Of a stretch of 32,593 nt of DNA, positions 15,919 to 23,115 are shown in pieces. The notes beneath the pieces are model-generated. The model did no database searches. It was not told the origin of the DNA and worked only from the letters and a program-made list of their open reading frames with translations. This DNA comes from Candidatus Accumulibacter sp. UBA704 (GTDB lineage Bacteria; Pseudomonadota; Gammaproteobacteria; Burkholderiales; Rhodocyclaceae), in assembly GCA_002304785.1 (NCBI GenBank), contig DBMG01000014.1, forward strand, positions 1 to 32,593. Reading direction: 5' to 3'. Position 1 is the first letter of the stretch, and every line of letters begins with the position of its first letter. A program made the translations under genes and the position numbers.

Positions 15919-16338
15919 TTACTGCTTCACCGCCAGCTGGTTATTTACTTCCTTTACACCGGACACCGCGCTTGCAAGGGCCTTGGCCTTGTCGCTGTTG
16001 GGGGTCGAGTCGACTGAGCCGCTCAATGTCACCACGCCTTTTACGGTGTCAACGCTGATCTGCAGGGTCTTGAGGCCCGGTTCGACGAAAATCGCCGCTT
16101 TGACCTTGGCCGTGATTTCCGTGTCGTCCATGGCGACCTCAGCCTTTCCGCTTTGAACGGCCATCTTCTCGCCGACCTTGTCGACGGTTTCGCCAATCTT
16201 CTTTCCCGCATCCTGGACCGTCTGGTCGATCTTCTTGCCTGCGCTTTCAGCCGGGCCGGGAGCCTTGTCGCAGGCTGCAAGACCAAGCAGCAGCAGGGTG
16301 GAAATGCCGAGGAGCTTGAATCTGTCCAATTTGTTCAT
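15919..16338 (-). CDS. BON-domain lipoprotein (OsmY-like)
   Basis: 139 residues. The lipoprotein signal ends GLAAC (Cys23). A helical spacer (GPAESAGKKIDQTVQDAGKKIGETVDKVGEKM, about 28-59) is shared with the 68-residue lipoprotein at 13238. One BON domain runs from about 70 to 138 (DDTEITAKVKAAIFVEPGLKTLQISVDTVKGVVTLSGSVDS.., SAVSGVKEVNNQLAV). BON domains bind phospholipid or the envelope; E. coli OsmY, with two BON domains, is a periplasmic stress chaperone. Here a single domain is lipid-anchored. ATG 16338 has AAGGA upstream; the longer frame from 16497 is not credible. It is the first gene of a two-gene unit with the coiled-coil protein. Confidence 0.9.
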   Translation of the reverse strand: MNKLDRFKLLGISTLLLLGLAACDKAPGPAESAGKKIDQTVQDAGKKIGETVDKVGEKMAVQSGKAEVAMDDTEITAKVKAAIFVEPGLKTLQISVDTVKGVVTLSGSVDSTPNSDKAKALASAVSGVKEVNNQLAVKQ

Positions 16339-16573
16339 TTTTGCGTCCTTCACAGAGGTATCGATGTCGAATCGGCCATCCAACGGAGAGCCGAGGGGGC
16401 GTGAAATCAAGTCAGAAGAAAAGTCTGAAGGCTTCATTGCTCGCGCCGTACTCAGTATCCGTATTTCACCTGCGGTGATCCGTGCGGTGTCGAACACAAT
16501 CCTGCGCTTTCGAGTGTGGCGGCGCAGATGGCTTCGTTCGTAGCGCGGATTGGAGGGGCCGCCGCCGCGTCTT

Positions 16574-16589
16574 TGCGCGCTATCGGACA
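16574..16589 (-). promoter_or_regulatory. Dyad operator 9, upstream of BON lipoprotein
   Basis: TGCGCG-CTAT-CGGACA, one mismatch, followed by GAC. It lies 235 bp before the BON gene start. The -10 at standard spacing is poor (CAATCC). The decayed ABC transporter fragment begins 17 bp to its right. Confidence 0.58.
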
Positions 16590-16605
16590 GACGGAGTCGA
16601 GGGCT

Positions 16606-17103
16606 GGAAGGATAGTTCCGCCGTGGGCCCGTGGGATGCCGGTCCTAGCGCAACGCCTGCACATGCTGCTGGGCGGCCTGCGCAGCCAGCTGATGTATCC
16701 GCGGCAGGACAGCGGGATCGCCGACGAGGATCTGCAGCGTTTGCTGGAGCGGGTCAATCTCCCGGATATCGTGCGCCAGTTCGGCGGACTCGATGCAGAA
16801 CTGGACTGAGCCAAGGTGCTGTCGGTGGGCGAACAGCAACGCGTGGCCTTCGCCCAGATGCTGCTCGCCGCTCCCCGGTTTGCCCTCCTCGATTAGGCGC
16901 CCAGCGCCATGGATGTCGGCAACGAGGAGCATCTCTGTCGGCAATTGGCCGTTAGTGGTACGACACTGATCAGTACCGGCCATCGCCCGACTATCCTGAA
17001 ATATCACACCCGGGTACTTGAGTCGGGGGGCGACAAAGGATGGCGTCTGTACACAGCGCGTAACTATCGCTTCGACCATGATCAATCGCGCAGCGGCGCG
17101 TGA
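16606..17103 (+). pseudogene. Truncated ABC transporter ATPase domain (SbmA/YddA-type) pseudogene
   Basis: C-terminal part of the nucleotide-binding domain of a fused permease-ATPase exporter of the YddA/BacA-like class. Read in one frame: GRIVPPWARGMPVLAQRLHMLLGGLRSQLMYPRQ (the Q-loop region), DEDLQRLLERVNLPDIVRQFGGLDAELD, then TGA (16807) where Trp is usual, AKVLSVGEQQRVAFAQMLLAAPRFALLD (signature and Walker B), then TAG (16894) in place of the catalytic Glu, then SAMDVGNE and STGHRPTILKYHTRVLE (D- and H-loops) to a stop at 17101. The membrane domain and Walker A are missing. Two nonsense codons and the 5' truncation make it clearly non-functional. It lies between operators 9 and 10. Confidence 0.87.
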
Positions 17104-17505
17104 TCCTGACGCGTTGGGAGCGAAACCGTCGGGGTATGCGCGTTAGCGTACAGATCGCACCTGGGCTTCGCGTTACAAGGACAAGGTTCCATACCGGGAT
17201 GGTGATCGTTGCTGCGTTCCCGATCGACAGGACAGTCGTCCCGACGAGCCGCGCCGCTATTGATCGAACAGAGGAGAAACGTAATGATGAAACCAGCGAA
17301 TCCGCCTGTCAGGGGCACGTTGCATAAGGCATCGTCCAAGGGGTGTGGCATGTGGACGCCCGTGGTCCAGCCCGTCGGAGCGTCGGGCCAGACGGAGTGC
17401 CAGGCCGATACGGTCACCGATACGGTCATGGAGAATCCTCGCCTCGCCTGTTCGCGGAAAGCTGAGGTGTCGGCCGCCACGGCGGCCGGGATCAAACCGC
17501 ATGGT
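17104..17505. other. Stretch with operator 10 and one doubtful ORF
   Basis: Between the ABC remnant and the DUF1328 gene. Apart from operator 10 and the weak candidate at 17284 I see no supported gene on either strand. Confidence 0.4.
17137..17152 (+). promoter_or_regulatory. Dyad operator 10
   Basis: TGCGCG-TTAG-CGTACA, one mismatch, with TA before and GA after. TACAAG (17174-17179) lies 29.5 bp from the centre and matches four of six -10 positions. Its target must be read to the right, yet the only ORF there is doubtful, so it may be a promoter whose gene has been lost. Confidence 0.6.
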
Positions 17506-17622
17506 TTATCTTCGGTGCATCAGTCCAAAGATCAGCGAAGCGACGAACAGGACGATGAACACAAAGAACAGAATCTTTGCAATCTCGACGGCCCCTGCGG
17601 CGATGCCGGTAAAACCGAATAG
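17284..17622 (+). CDS. Doubtful ORF behind operator 10
   Basis: 112 codons from ATG 17284, preceded by GAGGAGA at good spacing and by operator 10 at 131 bp. The protein (MMKPANPPVRGTLHKASSKG..) has no recognisable domain, signal or membrane span. Its last third is antisense to the DUF1328 gene and so is probably not a real coding end. It could be a decayed small gene whose start survives. Kept only because of the strong ribosome site and the operator. Confidence 0.22.
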   Translation: MMKPANPPVRGTLHKASSKGCGMWTPVVQPVGASGQTECQADTVTDTVMENPRLACSRKAEVSAATAAGIKPHGLSSVHQSKDQRSDEQDDEHKEQNLCNLDGPCGDAGKTE

Positions 17623-17670
17623 CCCGGCGATCAGCGCAACGACCAGAAATATGACCGTATAGTTAAGCAT
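17506..17670 (-). CDS. DUF1328 small membrane protein (YtjA-like)
   Basis: 54 residues: MLNYTVIFLVVALIAGLFGF, TGIAAGAVEIAKILFFVFIV, LFVASLIFGLMHRR. Two hydrophobic helices joined by a small Gly/Ala turn, matching DUF1328/YtjA proteins over their whole length. AAAGGAAAC lies before ATG 17670. It follows the DUF3309 gene on the same strand with a 117-bp gap and may share its promoter. Inner membrane location is expected; function unknown. It is easily missed because of its length. Confidence 0.88.
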   Translation of the reverse strand: MLNYTVIFLVVALIAGLFGFTGIAAGAVEIAKILFFVFIVLFVASLIFGLMHRR

Positions 17671-17787
17671 TGCGTTTCCTTTCATGGATATTGGGTCAGG
17701 CGGGAATCACGCATTTGTCGCTCACGCGTGAACCCCGGCCCGCTTGAAAGCAGGTCCGGGGGGGCCGCAACCACGCGCAATCATTCG

Positions 17788-17946
17788 CTATATCTTGCCC
17801 ATCACCAACAGAATGATGAGGATCAGCAAGATCAACCCGATACCCCCGCTGGGACCGTAACCCCATCCGCGGCTGTGCGGCCAGCTTGGCATCGCGCCGA
17901 TGAGCATCAGAACCACGATGATCAGAAGAATTGTCCCTAATGACAT
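17788..17946 (-). CDS. DUF3309 small membrane protein
   Basis: 52 residues: MSLGTILLIIVVLMLIGAMP, then SWPHSRGWGYGPSGG, then IGLILLILIILLVMGKI. Two hydrophobic helices flank a polar aromatic loop with the SRGWGYGPSGG signature of DUF3309. AAAGGAGAC precedes ATG 17946; the upstream extension to 17994 is rejected. Operator 11 lies 173 bp upstream in the correct orientation, with TAAGCT as a possible -10. Function unknown. Confidence 0.88.
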   Translation of the reverse strand: MSLGTILLIIVVLMLIGAMPSWPHSRGWGYGPSGGIGLILLILIILLVMGKI

Positions 17947-18119
17947 TTGATGTCTCCTTTCAGTAAGCTGAAACAACGTACCCGAAGCCGTCAATCCGGC
18001 TCCTTCGTCGACGGTGCGTCTAAGCGGGGTCGTTTCACCTGGGGCAGGCGGCAGTTGTCGAACTCGGCAGTTGTCCTCATTCCCATTGAATACAGCTTAC
18101 TCAATGGGGCGTTCCGGTC

Positions 18120-18135
18120 TGTACGGCAGCGCACA
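18120..18135 (-). promoter_or_regulatory. Dyad operator 11, upstream of DUF3309 gene
   Basis: TGTACG-GCAG-CGCACA, full consensus. Read on the minus strand it has the TTGTGCG...CAGACC flanks. TAAGCT (18099-18094) lies 28.5 bp from the centre towards DUF3309, the third occurrence of this hexamer at this place. Confidence 0.72.
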
Positions 18136-18181
18136 ATGGTTGCAAGGAATTGCGGGAGTTTTTCAGGTGTCCTGAGGCATG

Positions 18182-18197
18182 AGTGCGGTGCCGTACA
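18182..18197 (+). promoter_or_regulatory. Dyad operator 12, upstream of DUF883 gene
   Basis: AGTGCG-GTGC-CGTACA, one mismatch at the first base, followed by GAC. CATGCT (18219-18224) lies 29.5 bp from the centre. It is 152 bp before ATG 18350. Confidence 0.55.
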
Positions 18198-18349
18198 GAC
18201 GACATCTTTCCTGAGGAACATGCTCTTTCAAACAGGAACTTCGGTGCCCGAACGGGCATGGCAAGTCTGTTCCTTGCGAGGAGGTGCGGAAGCAGAGGGT
18301 GCTCCCGTCGCGTTCGCCATGTTAATCGTCAATTTTCAAAGGAAACATC

Positions 18350-18682
18350 ATGACTACTGAACTTATTTCCAGCCAGGGAACCGTTCAGGCCAGCAAGGAA
18401 ACGCTCGTAAGGGATATCAAACGCGTTGTCGGAGATGCCGATGATCTCGTGAAGCAGGTGGCCAGTTCCAGCGCTGATGAATTTGCCGCGCGACGCGCCG
18501 CGATCGAAGAAAAACTGGCGGAAGCCAGAGCACGGATCAATGACCTGCGCAGGTCGGCCACACGAAGCGCCTGTAAAGTCGCCGATGCCGCCAATGGCTA
18601 CATCAGGGAGAACCCCTGGAAAGCAATCAGCTGCGGCGCGGTGGCAGGAATCATCGTCGCCTTGCTGATCAGCCGCCGCTGA
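18350..18682 (+). CDS. DUF883 membrane-anchored ribosome-associated-type protein (ElaB/YqjD-like)
   Basis: 110 residues: a long amphipathic helix (about 10-75, ETLVRDIKRVVGDADDLVKQVASSSADEFAARRAAIEEKLAEARARINDL) followed by GYIRENPWKAISCGAVAGIIVALLISRR, the hallmark C-terminal tail anchor of DUF883. In E. coli the relatives ElaB, YqjD and YgaM are RpoS-dependent, sit in the inner membrane by this tail, and YqjD binds ribosomes in stationary phase. AAAGGAAAC precedes ATG 18350. It has its own operator (12). Confidence 0.92.
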   Translation: MTTELISSQGTVQASKETLVRDIKRVVGDADDLVKQVASSSADEFAARRAAIEEKLAEARARINDLRRSATRSACKVADAANGYIRENPWKAISCGAVAGIIVALLISRR

Positions 18683-18710
18683 TTGGGCAGTGATTGTGAG
18701 CAACGCGGTA

Positions 18711-18726
18711 TGTACGCTACAGAACA
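18711..18726 (+). promoter_or_regulatory. Dyad operator 13, upstream of csbD-like gene
   Basis: TGTACG-CTAC-AGAACA, one mismatch at the start of the right arm, with GGTA before and GACC after. TAAGCT (18748-18753) lies 29.5 bp from the centre. It is 102 bp before ATG 18829. Confidence 0.65.
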
Positions 18727-18828
18727 GACCGCATTCGGCCGAACGGATAAGCTCAGTTGCTGGGAAATTTGCCGGGAGTAGGACGGAACGTATCCGCATT
18801 GAACGAATTGAAACCAAAGGAGTTTGAT

Positions 18829-19026
18829 ATGAACTGGGACATCGTTGAAGGAAACTGGAAGCAATTCAAGGGTGCCGTGAAGACCCAATGGGGCAAGCTG
18901 ACGGACGATCATCTGGATGTGATCGCCGGCAAGCGGGACGCATTGGCCGGCAGGATTCAGGAAGTCTATGGGGTCACGCGGGAAGAAGCCGACCAGCAGA
19001 TCAAGGATTTCGAGAAACGCAATTAG
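18829..19026 (+). CDS. CsbD family stress protein (YjbJ-like)
   Basis: 65 residues matching CsbD/YjbJ end to end: MNWDIVEGNWKQFKGAVKTQWGKL, DDHLDVIAGKRDALAGRIQEVYG, TREEADQQIKDFEKRN. These small, highly charged, soluble proteins are among the most abundant stress proteins (sigma-B in Bacillus, RpoS in E. coli); their function is unknown. AAAGGAG precedes ATG 18829; the frame extension to 18757 is rejected. Own operator (13). Confidence 0.94.
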   Translation: MNWDIVEGNWKQFKGAVKTQWGKLTDDHLDVIAGKRDALAGRIQEVYGVTREEADQQIKDFEKRN

Positions 19027-19052
19027 TGGTGCGGCACGATGATGTTTGAACG

Positions 19053-19128
19053 CGTCACCCCGGCGCGGGCTGGGGTCCGGTCGGCGATTGTTCTCCGGCA
19101 CTGGACACCGGCCTGCGCCGGTATGACG
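19053..19128 (+). repeat. Palindromic intergenic element
   Basis: A 76-bp unit whose ends are inverted (CGTCAccCCGGCG versus CGCCGGtaTGACG) and which contains an inner CCGG..CCGG hairpin. It has the style of dispersed palindromic repeats between genes in GC-rich proteobacteria. It may end the csbD transcript. Confidence 0.55.
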
Positions 19129-19251
19129 GTGACTTGCTGTTTCGTTGGGCCGGAGCAATAGCGGGTAGTTATGTTGGATACCACGGATGGTCACGTTATT
19201 CCGGCTCATCCCGGAACGAGAAATTTTTCTCCATCTCTTGAAACATGACGA

Positions 19252-19274
19252 CCCGCCAGGCGGGGCCGGTTTTT
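19252..19274 (+). terminator. Possible weak terminator
   Basis: Short GC hairpin (CCCGccaggCGGG) followed within 6 nt by TTTTT, 33 bp before the next start codon. The stem is only 4-6 bp. Confidence 0.3.
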
Positions 19275-19306
19275 GTACTGAAGCCCGTTTCTCGAAAGGA
19301 TTTGCC

Positions 19307-19501
19307 GTGTCTATCGATACCTCATCCATCATGTCGCTGGTGCCGATCATTGGCGCGGTGGTCACTCTGGTCGTGTTTTCCCTGCTCATGTACGCCTGCA
19401 TTCGCAACGTCGATCAAGCCGTAGAAAATGCGGCGCTTGACGACGTGTGGGGCGACGACGAGAGCGTGGCAGACCGCCGTGTCGGCGAGGGTTCATCATG
19501 A
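19307..19501 (+). CDS. Small single-span membrane protein
   Basis: 64 residues from GTG 19307, preceded by GAAAGGA at good spacing. There is a short N-terminus, one hydrophobic helix (LVPIIGAVVTLVVFSLLMYACI) and an acidic cytoplasmic-type tail (LDDVWGDDESVADRRVGEG). No named family recognised. Its stop overlaps the next start (ATGA at 19498-19501), so it is translationally coupled to the zinc-ribbon protein and the two may act together. No dyad operator lies directly upstream. Confidence 0.65.
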   Translation: MSIDTSSIMSLVPIIGAVVTLVVFSLLMYACIRNVDQAVENAALDDVWGDDESVADRRVGEGSS

Positions 19502-19788
19502 ACACCGACGCTGCGGGTAACCACGCTTCGGGGCAGAGATGTCCCTGTTGCAGCGCCGCTGTCTTCCGCGTCTCACGAAGGCTCATCGATCTGCTGGTCA
19601 GCGTCTTTGTTCCGGTTCGCCGTTACCGGTGCCGTTCGATGAAATGCGGCTGGGAAGGCAATTTGCGTGACCAACGACCCCATTCATGGGCCCGGGCACG
19701 TGATCAGAAATACGAAGACAGCAATTACCATCTCCTGGAGTCGTCGCGGATGGGACGTGGCGCCCCGCCCGTGAAGCCGTCGAAATGA
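19498..19788 (+). CDS. Small zinc-ribbon-like protein
   Basis: 96 residues with CPCC-SAAVFRVSRRLIDLLVSVFVPVRRYRCR-SMKCGWEGN. A CxxC pair and a distant C..C pair would make a zinc ribbon around an amphipathic, basic segment. The remaining tail is polar. No enzyme motif is seen. It starts inside the stop of the previous gene (ATGA overlap). Relatives I recall are uncharacterised. Possibly membrane-peripheral through the LIDLLVSVFVPV segment (inference). Confidence 0.68.
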   Translation: MNTDAAGNHASGQRCPCCSAAVFRVSRRLIDLLVSVFVPVRRYRCRSMKCGWEGNLRDQRPHSWARARDQKYEDSNYHLLESSRMGRGAPPVKPSK

Positions 19789-19893
19789 ATCCCGGCTTTT
19801 CAGAATTGCGGAAGACTCGCCGGGTCGAATTGGCGGATGGCTCATGAGTGAGCCCAGCCCGGTTCGGCGTCCTTCTTTACAGGCGAACATGTC

Positions 19894-22392
19894 ATGAGCA
19901 CTGCGCTGACCACCGTTCTTCTCGTCGAGGACGATCCTGCCGAGGCCCGAAAAATCAAGGACGCACTGGCCGAGGCCAAGGATCCGCCATTTTCTGTCGA
20001 ACAGGTGTCTTGCCTTTCCAATGCCATGGAACGCCTGAGCGCCGGGCCGGTCGATGTCATCCTGCTTGACCTGACGCTTCCCGACGGTCGCGGTGTCGAG
20101 GTGTTCGATCGGATCTACCAGGCCGCGCCGGACGCCATGATCCTGATTCTTGTGGAAACGGACGATGACGAAGCGGTGCAAGTGGTGGTGCAGCGTGGCG
20201 CGCACGACTATTTTCCGAAGGGAACTGCCGACAGCCGCTGGCTATCGCGCGCATTGCATTACGTGATCGAGCGCAAGACCATCCAGCGTGCGCTGCAAAA
20301 CAGCGAGGCGCGTTTCCGCACGATCAGCGACGCCTCACCGCTCGGCATTTTCGTCTCCGATACCGTGGGCGAATGCACTTATACCAATGCGGCCTATCAG
20401 AAGATTTCCGGGTTGACGCTCGATCAGGCGTTGGGAACGCGATGGAGCCTGGCGATCCACCCGGACGATCGTCAACGCGTCCTCGCCGAGTGGCGCGACG
20501 CGGTGCGCGGTGTGGCGCCTTTCCAGACCGAGGCCCGCTTTCTGCGCAGCGACGGCAGCGTCGTGTGGACGCGCCTTAACGCGGCAGCCATCAGCGACGG
20601 TCTGCTCTCCAGCGGCCGCGTTCAGATCGTTGAGGACATTACCGAACGCAAATCGACCGAACTGGAATTGCGTGCCTCGGAGAGGGCCCTGTTCGAGGAA
20701 AAGGAACGCGCCCAGGTCACGCTCAACTCCATCGGCGACGCGGTACTGAGTACGGACCTGGCCGGTAACGTGACCTACCTGAACCTAGTGGCCGAGGCGA
20801 TGACCGGTTGGTCGCGCCAGGAGGCATTGGGTCGGCCGCTGGAGGAAGTGTTCACGATCCTCGACGGGGAAACACGGGCGGCGGCGGAGAATCCCGCGCA
20901 ACGCGCCATCCAGGAAAACCAGGTGGTGGGCCTGGAGAGCAACTGCATTCTCGTTCGCCGCGACGGATTCGAGTCGCCGATCGAGGATTCCTCGGCGCCG
21001 ATCCATGACCGGGATGGCCATGTCATCGGGGCGGTGATCGTTTTCCATGACGTCAGCGCGGCGCGCGCGATGGCGTTCGAGATGGAACATCTGGCACAGC
21101 ACGATTTTCTTACTGGATTGCCGAACCGGATATTGCTGGCCGAACGTCTCTCGCGGGCGATCGGGCTGGCCAACAGGCACGGCAAGCAGGTGGCGCTGTT
21201 GTACATGGACCTGGATTGTTTTAAGAACGTCAACGACTCGCTCGGGCATGCCATCGGTGACCAGGTTCTCCAATCCGCTGCGCAACGGCTGATGGCAAAT
21301 GTCCGGGATACGGACACGGTGAGCCGCCAGGGGGGTGACGAGTTCGTGATCCTGCTTTCCGAAATCGAACATCCGCAAGACGCCGCGCTGATCGCTGATA
21401 AATTGCTCGCCGCATTCGCCCTGCCGCAGTTGATTGCCGGGCATGAGCTTCATATTTCCCTGAGCATCGGCATCAGCATTTATCCGGACGATGGAGTCGA
21501 TGCCGAAACCCTGATGCAGAACGCCGACACGGCGATGTATCACGCCAAGTCAGGCGGGCGAAAAAGCTATCAGTTCTTCAAGGCCGCCATGAATCGCAAC
21601 GCGGTACAGCGCCAACTGGTCGAAAGCAATCTGCGCCGGGCTTTGAAGGAAGGGGAGTTCTTTTTGCAGTACCAGCCGCAGATCGGGTTCGCCTCGGGCG
21701 AGATGACAGGAGCCGAGGTACTCATCCGCTGGCAGGATCCGGAGAACGGCTTGGTTTCTCCCGCGCAGTTCGTGCCGATCGCCGAGGAATGCGGCCTCAT
21801 CGTGCCCATGGGCCTCTGGGTGTTGCGCGAAGTCTGCGGGCAAGTGAAGTCCTGGCTGAATGCTGGGTTGCCGGCGGTTCCTGTCGCCGTCAATATTTCG
21901 GCAATCGAGTTCGGGCACAAGGACTTTCTGGAGGAAGTGACCCGGATACTGCGGGAGACCGGACTGGAGCCGAAATATCTGGAGTTCGAACTGACTGAAA
22001 GTGTCCTCATGCACAATCTGGAATCCTCGTCCCTGCTGCTCCACGACCTCAAGGCCATGGGCGTCAAGCTGGCCATCGATGACTTCGGGACCGGGTATTC
22101 AAGCCTGAGTTATCTCAAGCGCTTCCCGATCGATACGTTGAAAATCGATCAGTCCTTCGTACGCGATATTGCTGTCGATGCCGATAATGCCAACATCGTC
22201 AGCGCCATCATCGGCATGGGGAGAAGCCTCAAGCAGCGGGTCGTCGCCGAAGGCGTCGAAACAGAGGATCAACTCTGTTTTCTGAAGAAACAGCAATGCG
22301 TCGAGGGGCAGGGGTTCTTGTTCGGCCGGCCCGTGCTCGCCGAGGACTTCGCTCGTTTGCTCGTTCCCGGAAATAACCTGATGCCTTGTTGA
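19894..22392 (+). CDS. REC-PAS-PAS-GGDEF-EAL c-di-GMP signalling protein
   Basis: 832 residues. Receiver domain about 5-125 (VLLVEDDPAEA; phospho-acceptor Asp59 in VILLDLTLPDG; Lys109 in YFPKG). First PAS about 135-255 (FRTISDASPLGIFVSDTVGECTYTNAAYQKISG..) ending in DITERKSTELELR, second PAS about 270-390 (ALGRPLEEVFTILD). GGDEF domain about 398-560 with intact RQGGDEFVIL (480-484), so diguanylate cyclase activity is possible. EAL domain about 575-825 with EVL in place of EAL (GAEVLIRW, 608-610), DDFGTGYSSLSYLKRFPIDTLKID and ETEDQ motifs retained, so phosphodiesterase activity is likely. No membrane span is seen, so it should be cytoplasmic. No partner kinase lies in the window and no dyad is seen upstream. 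Net direction of activity cannot be read from sequence. Confidence 0.93.
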   Translation: MSTALTTVLLVEDDPAEARKIKDALAEAKDPPFSVEQVSCLSNAMERLSAGPVDVILLDLTLPDGRGVEVFDRIYQAAPDAMILILVETDDDEAVQVVVQRGAHDYFPKGTADSRWLSRALHYVIERKTIQRALQNSEARFRTISDASPLGIFVSDTVGECTYTNAAYQKISGLTLDQALGTRWSLAIHPDDRQRVLAEWRDAVRGVAPFQTEARFLRSDGSVVWTRLNAAAISDGLLSSGRVQIVEDITERKSTELELRASERALFEEKERAQVTLNSIGDAVLSTDLAGNVTYLNLVAEAMTGWSRQEALGRPLEEVFTILDGETRAAAENPAQRAIQENQVVGLESNCILVRRDGFESPIEDSSAPIHDRDGHVIGAVIVFHDVSAARAMAFEMEHLAQHDFLTGLPNRILLAERLSRAIGLANRHGKQVALLYMDLDCFKNVNDSLGHAIGDQVLQSAAQRLMANVRDTDTVSRQGGDEFVILLSEIEHPQDAALIADKLLAAFALPQLIAGHELHISLSIGISIYPDDGVDAETLMQNADTAMYHAKSGGRKSYQFFKAAMNRNAVQRQLVESNLRRALKEGEFFLQYQPQIGFASGEMTGAEVLIRWQDPENGLVSPAQFVPIAEECGLIVPMGLWVLREVCGQVKSWLNAGLPAVPVAVNISAIEFGHKDFLEEVTRILRETGLEPKYLEFELTESVLMHNLESSSLLLHDLKAMGVKLAIDDFGTGYSSLSYLKRFPIDTLKIDQSFVRDIAVDADNANIVSAIIGMGRSLKQRVVAEGVETEDQLCFLKKQQCVEGQGFLFGRPVLAEDFARLLVPGNNLMPC

Positions 22393-22472
22393 GAATTCGC
22401 GAAGACAGAGCGCGTTCGTCATCGACAGGAGATTGCCATGCTCCTGCTACGAGAAGCCCCGCGCCGGGCGTG

Positions 22473-22625
22473 TCAAAAGCGCAGATTTCCCCCGCCGAAG
22501 ATCCCTATCAGTCCGATAACGATCAGGTAGATGGCGACGATGTAGTTGAGCAGGCGCGGCACCATGAGAATAAGAATGCCGGCGAGCAGCGATATCAGGG
22601 GGGCAAGTGTCAGGTGAATGTTCAT
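22473..22625 (-). CDS. DUF3096 small membrane protein
   Basis: 50 residues: MNIHLTLAPLISLLAGILIL, MVPRLLNYIVAIYLIVIGLI, GIFGGGNLRF. Two hydrophobic helices around the invariant-looking VPRLLNYIVAIYLI core of DUF3096. AGAGGTG lies before ATG 22625. It follows the 22666-23115 gene by 40 bp on the same strand, so both are probably under operator 14. Function unknown; another protein too small for default gene calling. Confidence 0.88.
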   Translation of the reverse strand: MNIHLTLAPLISLLAGILILMVPRLLNYIVAIYLIVIGLIGIFGGGNLRF

Positions 22626-22665
22626 GAGGCACCTCTTTCGTTTCAGATGAGTTGGTCAATGCGGT

Positions 22666-23115
22666 TCAACGTTGTTGGCCGGAAGCCCAGCGAAAATCGA
22701 CGGTCCTGATCTTGCCGGGGCCGACGCTGATCGGGCGCTTTAACGCCTTGTCCGCGTGTGTGGCGACGACCTGATAATTTCCGTTCGGCAGCCTGGCCAG
22801 GAACCACGGCCCGTCGGAGGTGGTTTCAAGCAGCGTCCTGCCCTTCGCGTCGGCAATCGCGACCCTGACGCCGCTGACGTATTCGCCGGATGACAGGGCA
22901 AAAACGAGCTTGAGGTTGAAATCGGCGGCAAGCGCATTGAGCCGGTCGATCGACTCGGATCCAACGCCCCCGGATACATAGGTCATGCTCCCGGCAGTCT
23001 GGACGACAGCATCGTCATTGGCGCTGACGCCGGAAACGGCCGTTAGCGAACCCGCCAGAAAGGCGGCAACGCTATAAGCCGCCAATTTTTTGGTTAAGCC
23101 ATGGATTGGTTTCAT
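22666..23115 (-). CDS. Secreted protein with carboxypeptidase-regulatory-like fold
   Basis: 149 residues from ATG 23115 (AAAGGAG upstream). The signal peptide runs to about 31 (..GSLTAVSGVSA). The mature part has SMTYVSGGVGSESIDRLNALAADFNLKLVFALSSGEYVSGVRVAIADAKGRTLLETTSDGPWFLARLPNGNYQVVATHADKALKRPISV, a seven-strand Greek-key pattern like the carboxypeptidase regulatory/DUF4426-like folds found in envelope proteins. No catalytic motif. Periplasmic location expected; role unknown. First gene of a unit with DUF3096, with the most symmetric operator of the window (14) 120 bp upstream. Confidence 0.75.
   Translation of the reverse strand: MKPIHGLTKKLAAYSVAAFLAGSLTAVSGVSANDDAVVQTAGSMTYVSGGVGSESIDRLNALAADFNLKLVFALSSGEYVSGVRVAIADAKGRTLLETTSDGPWFLARLPNGNYQVVATHADKALKRPISVGPGKIRTVDFRWASGQQR

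Larger units (their letters stand above)
17947..18349. other. Divergent promoter region, DUF3309 versus DUF883
   Basis: 403 bp without a gene. It carries operator 11, oriented to the left-hand gene, and operator 12, oriented to the right-hand gene, 62 bp apart. Confidence 0.6.
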
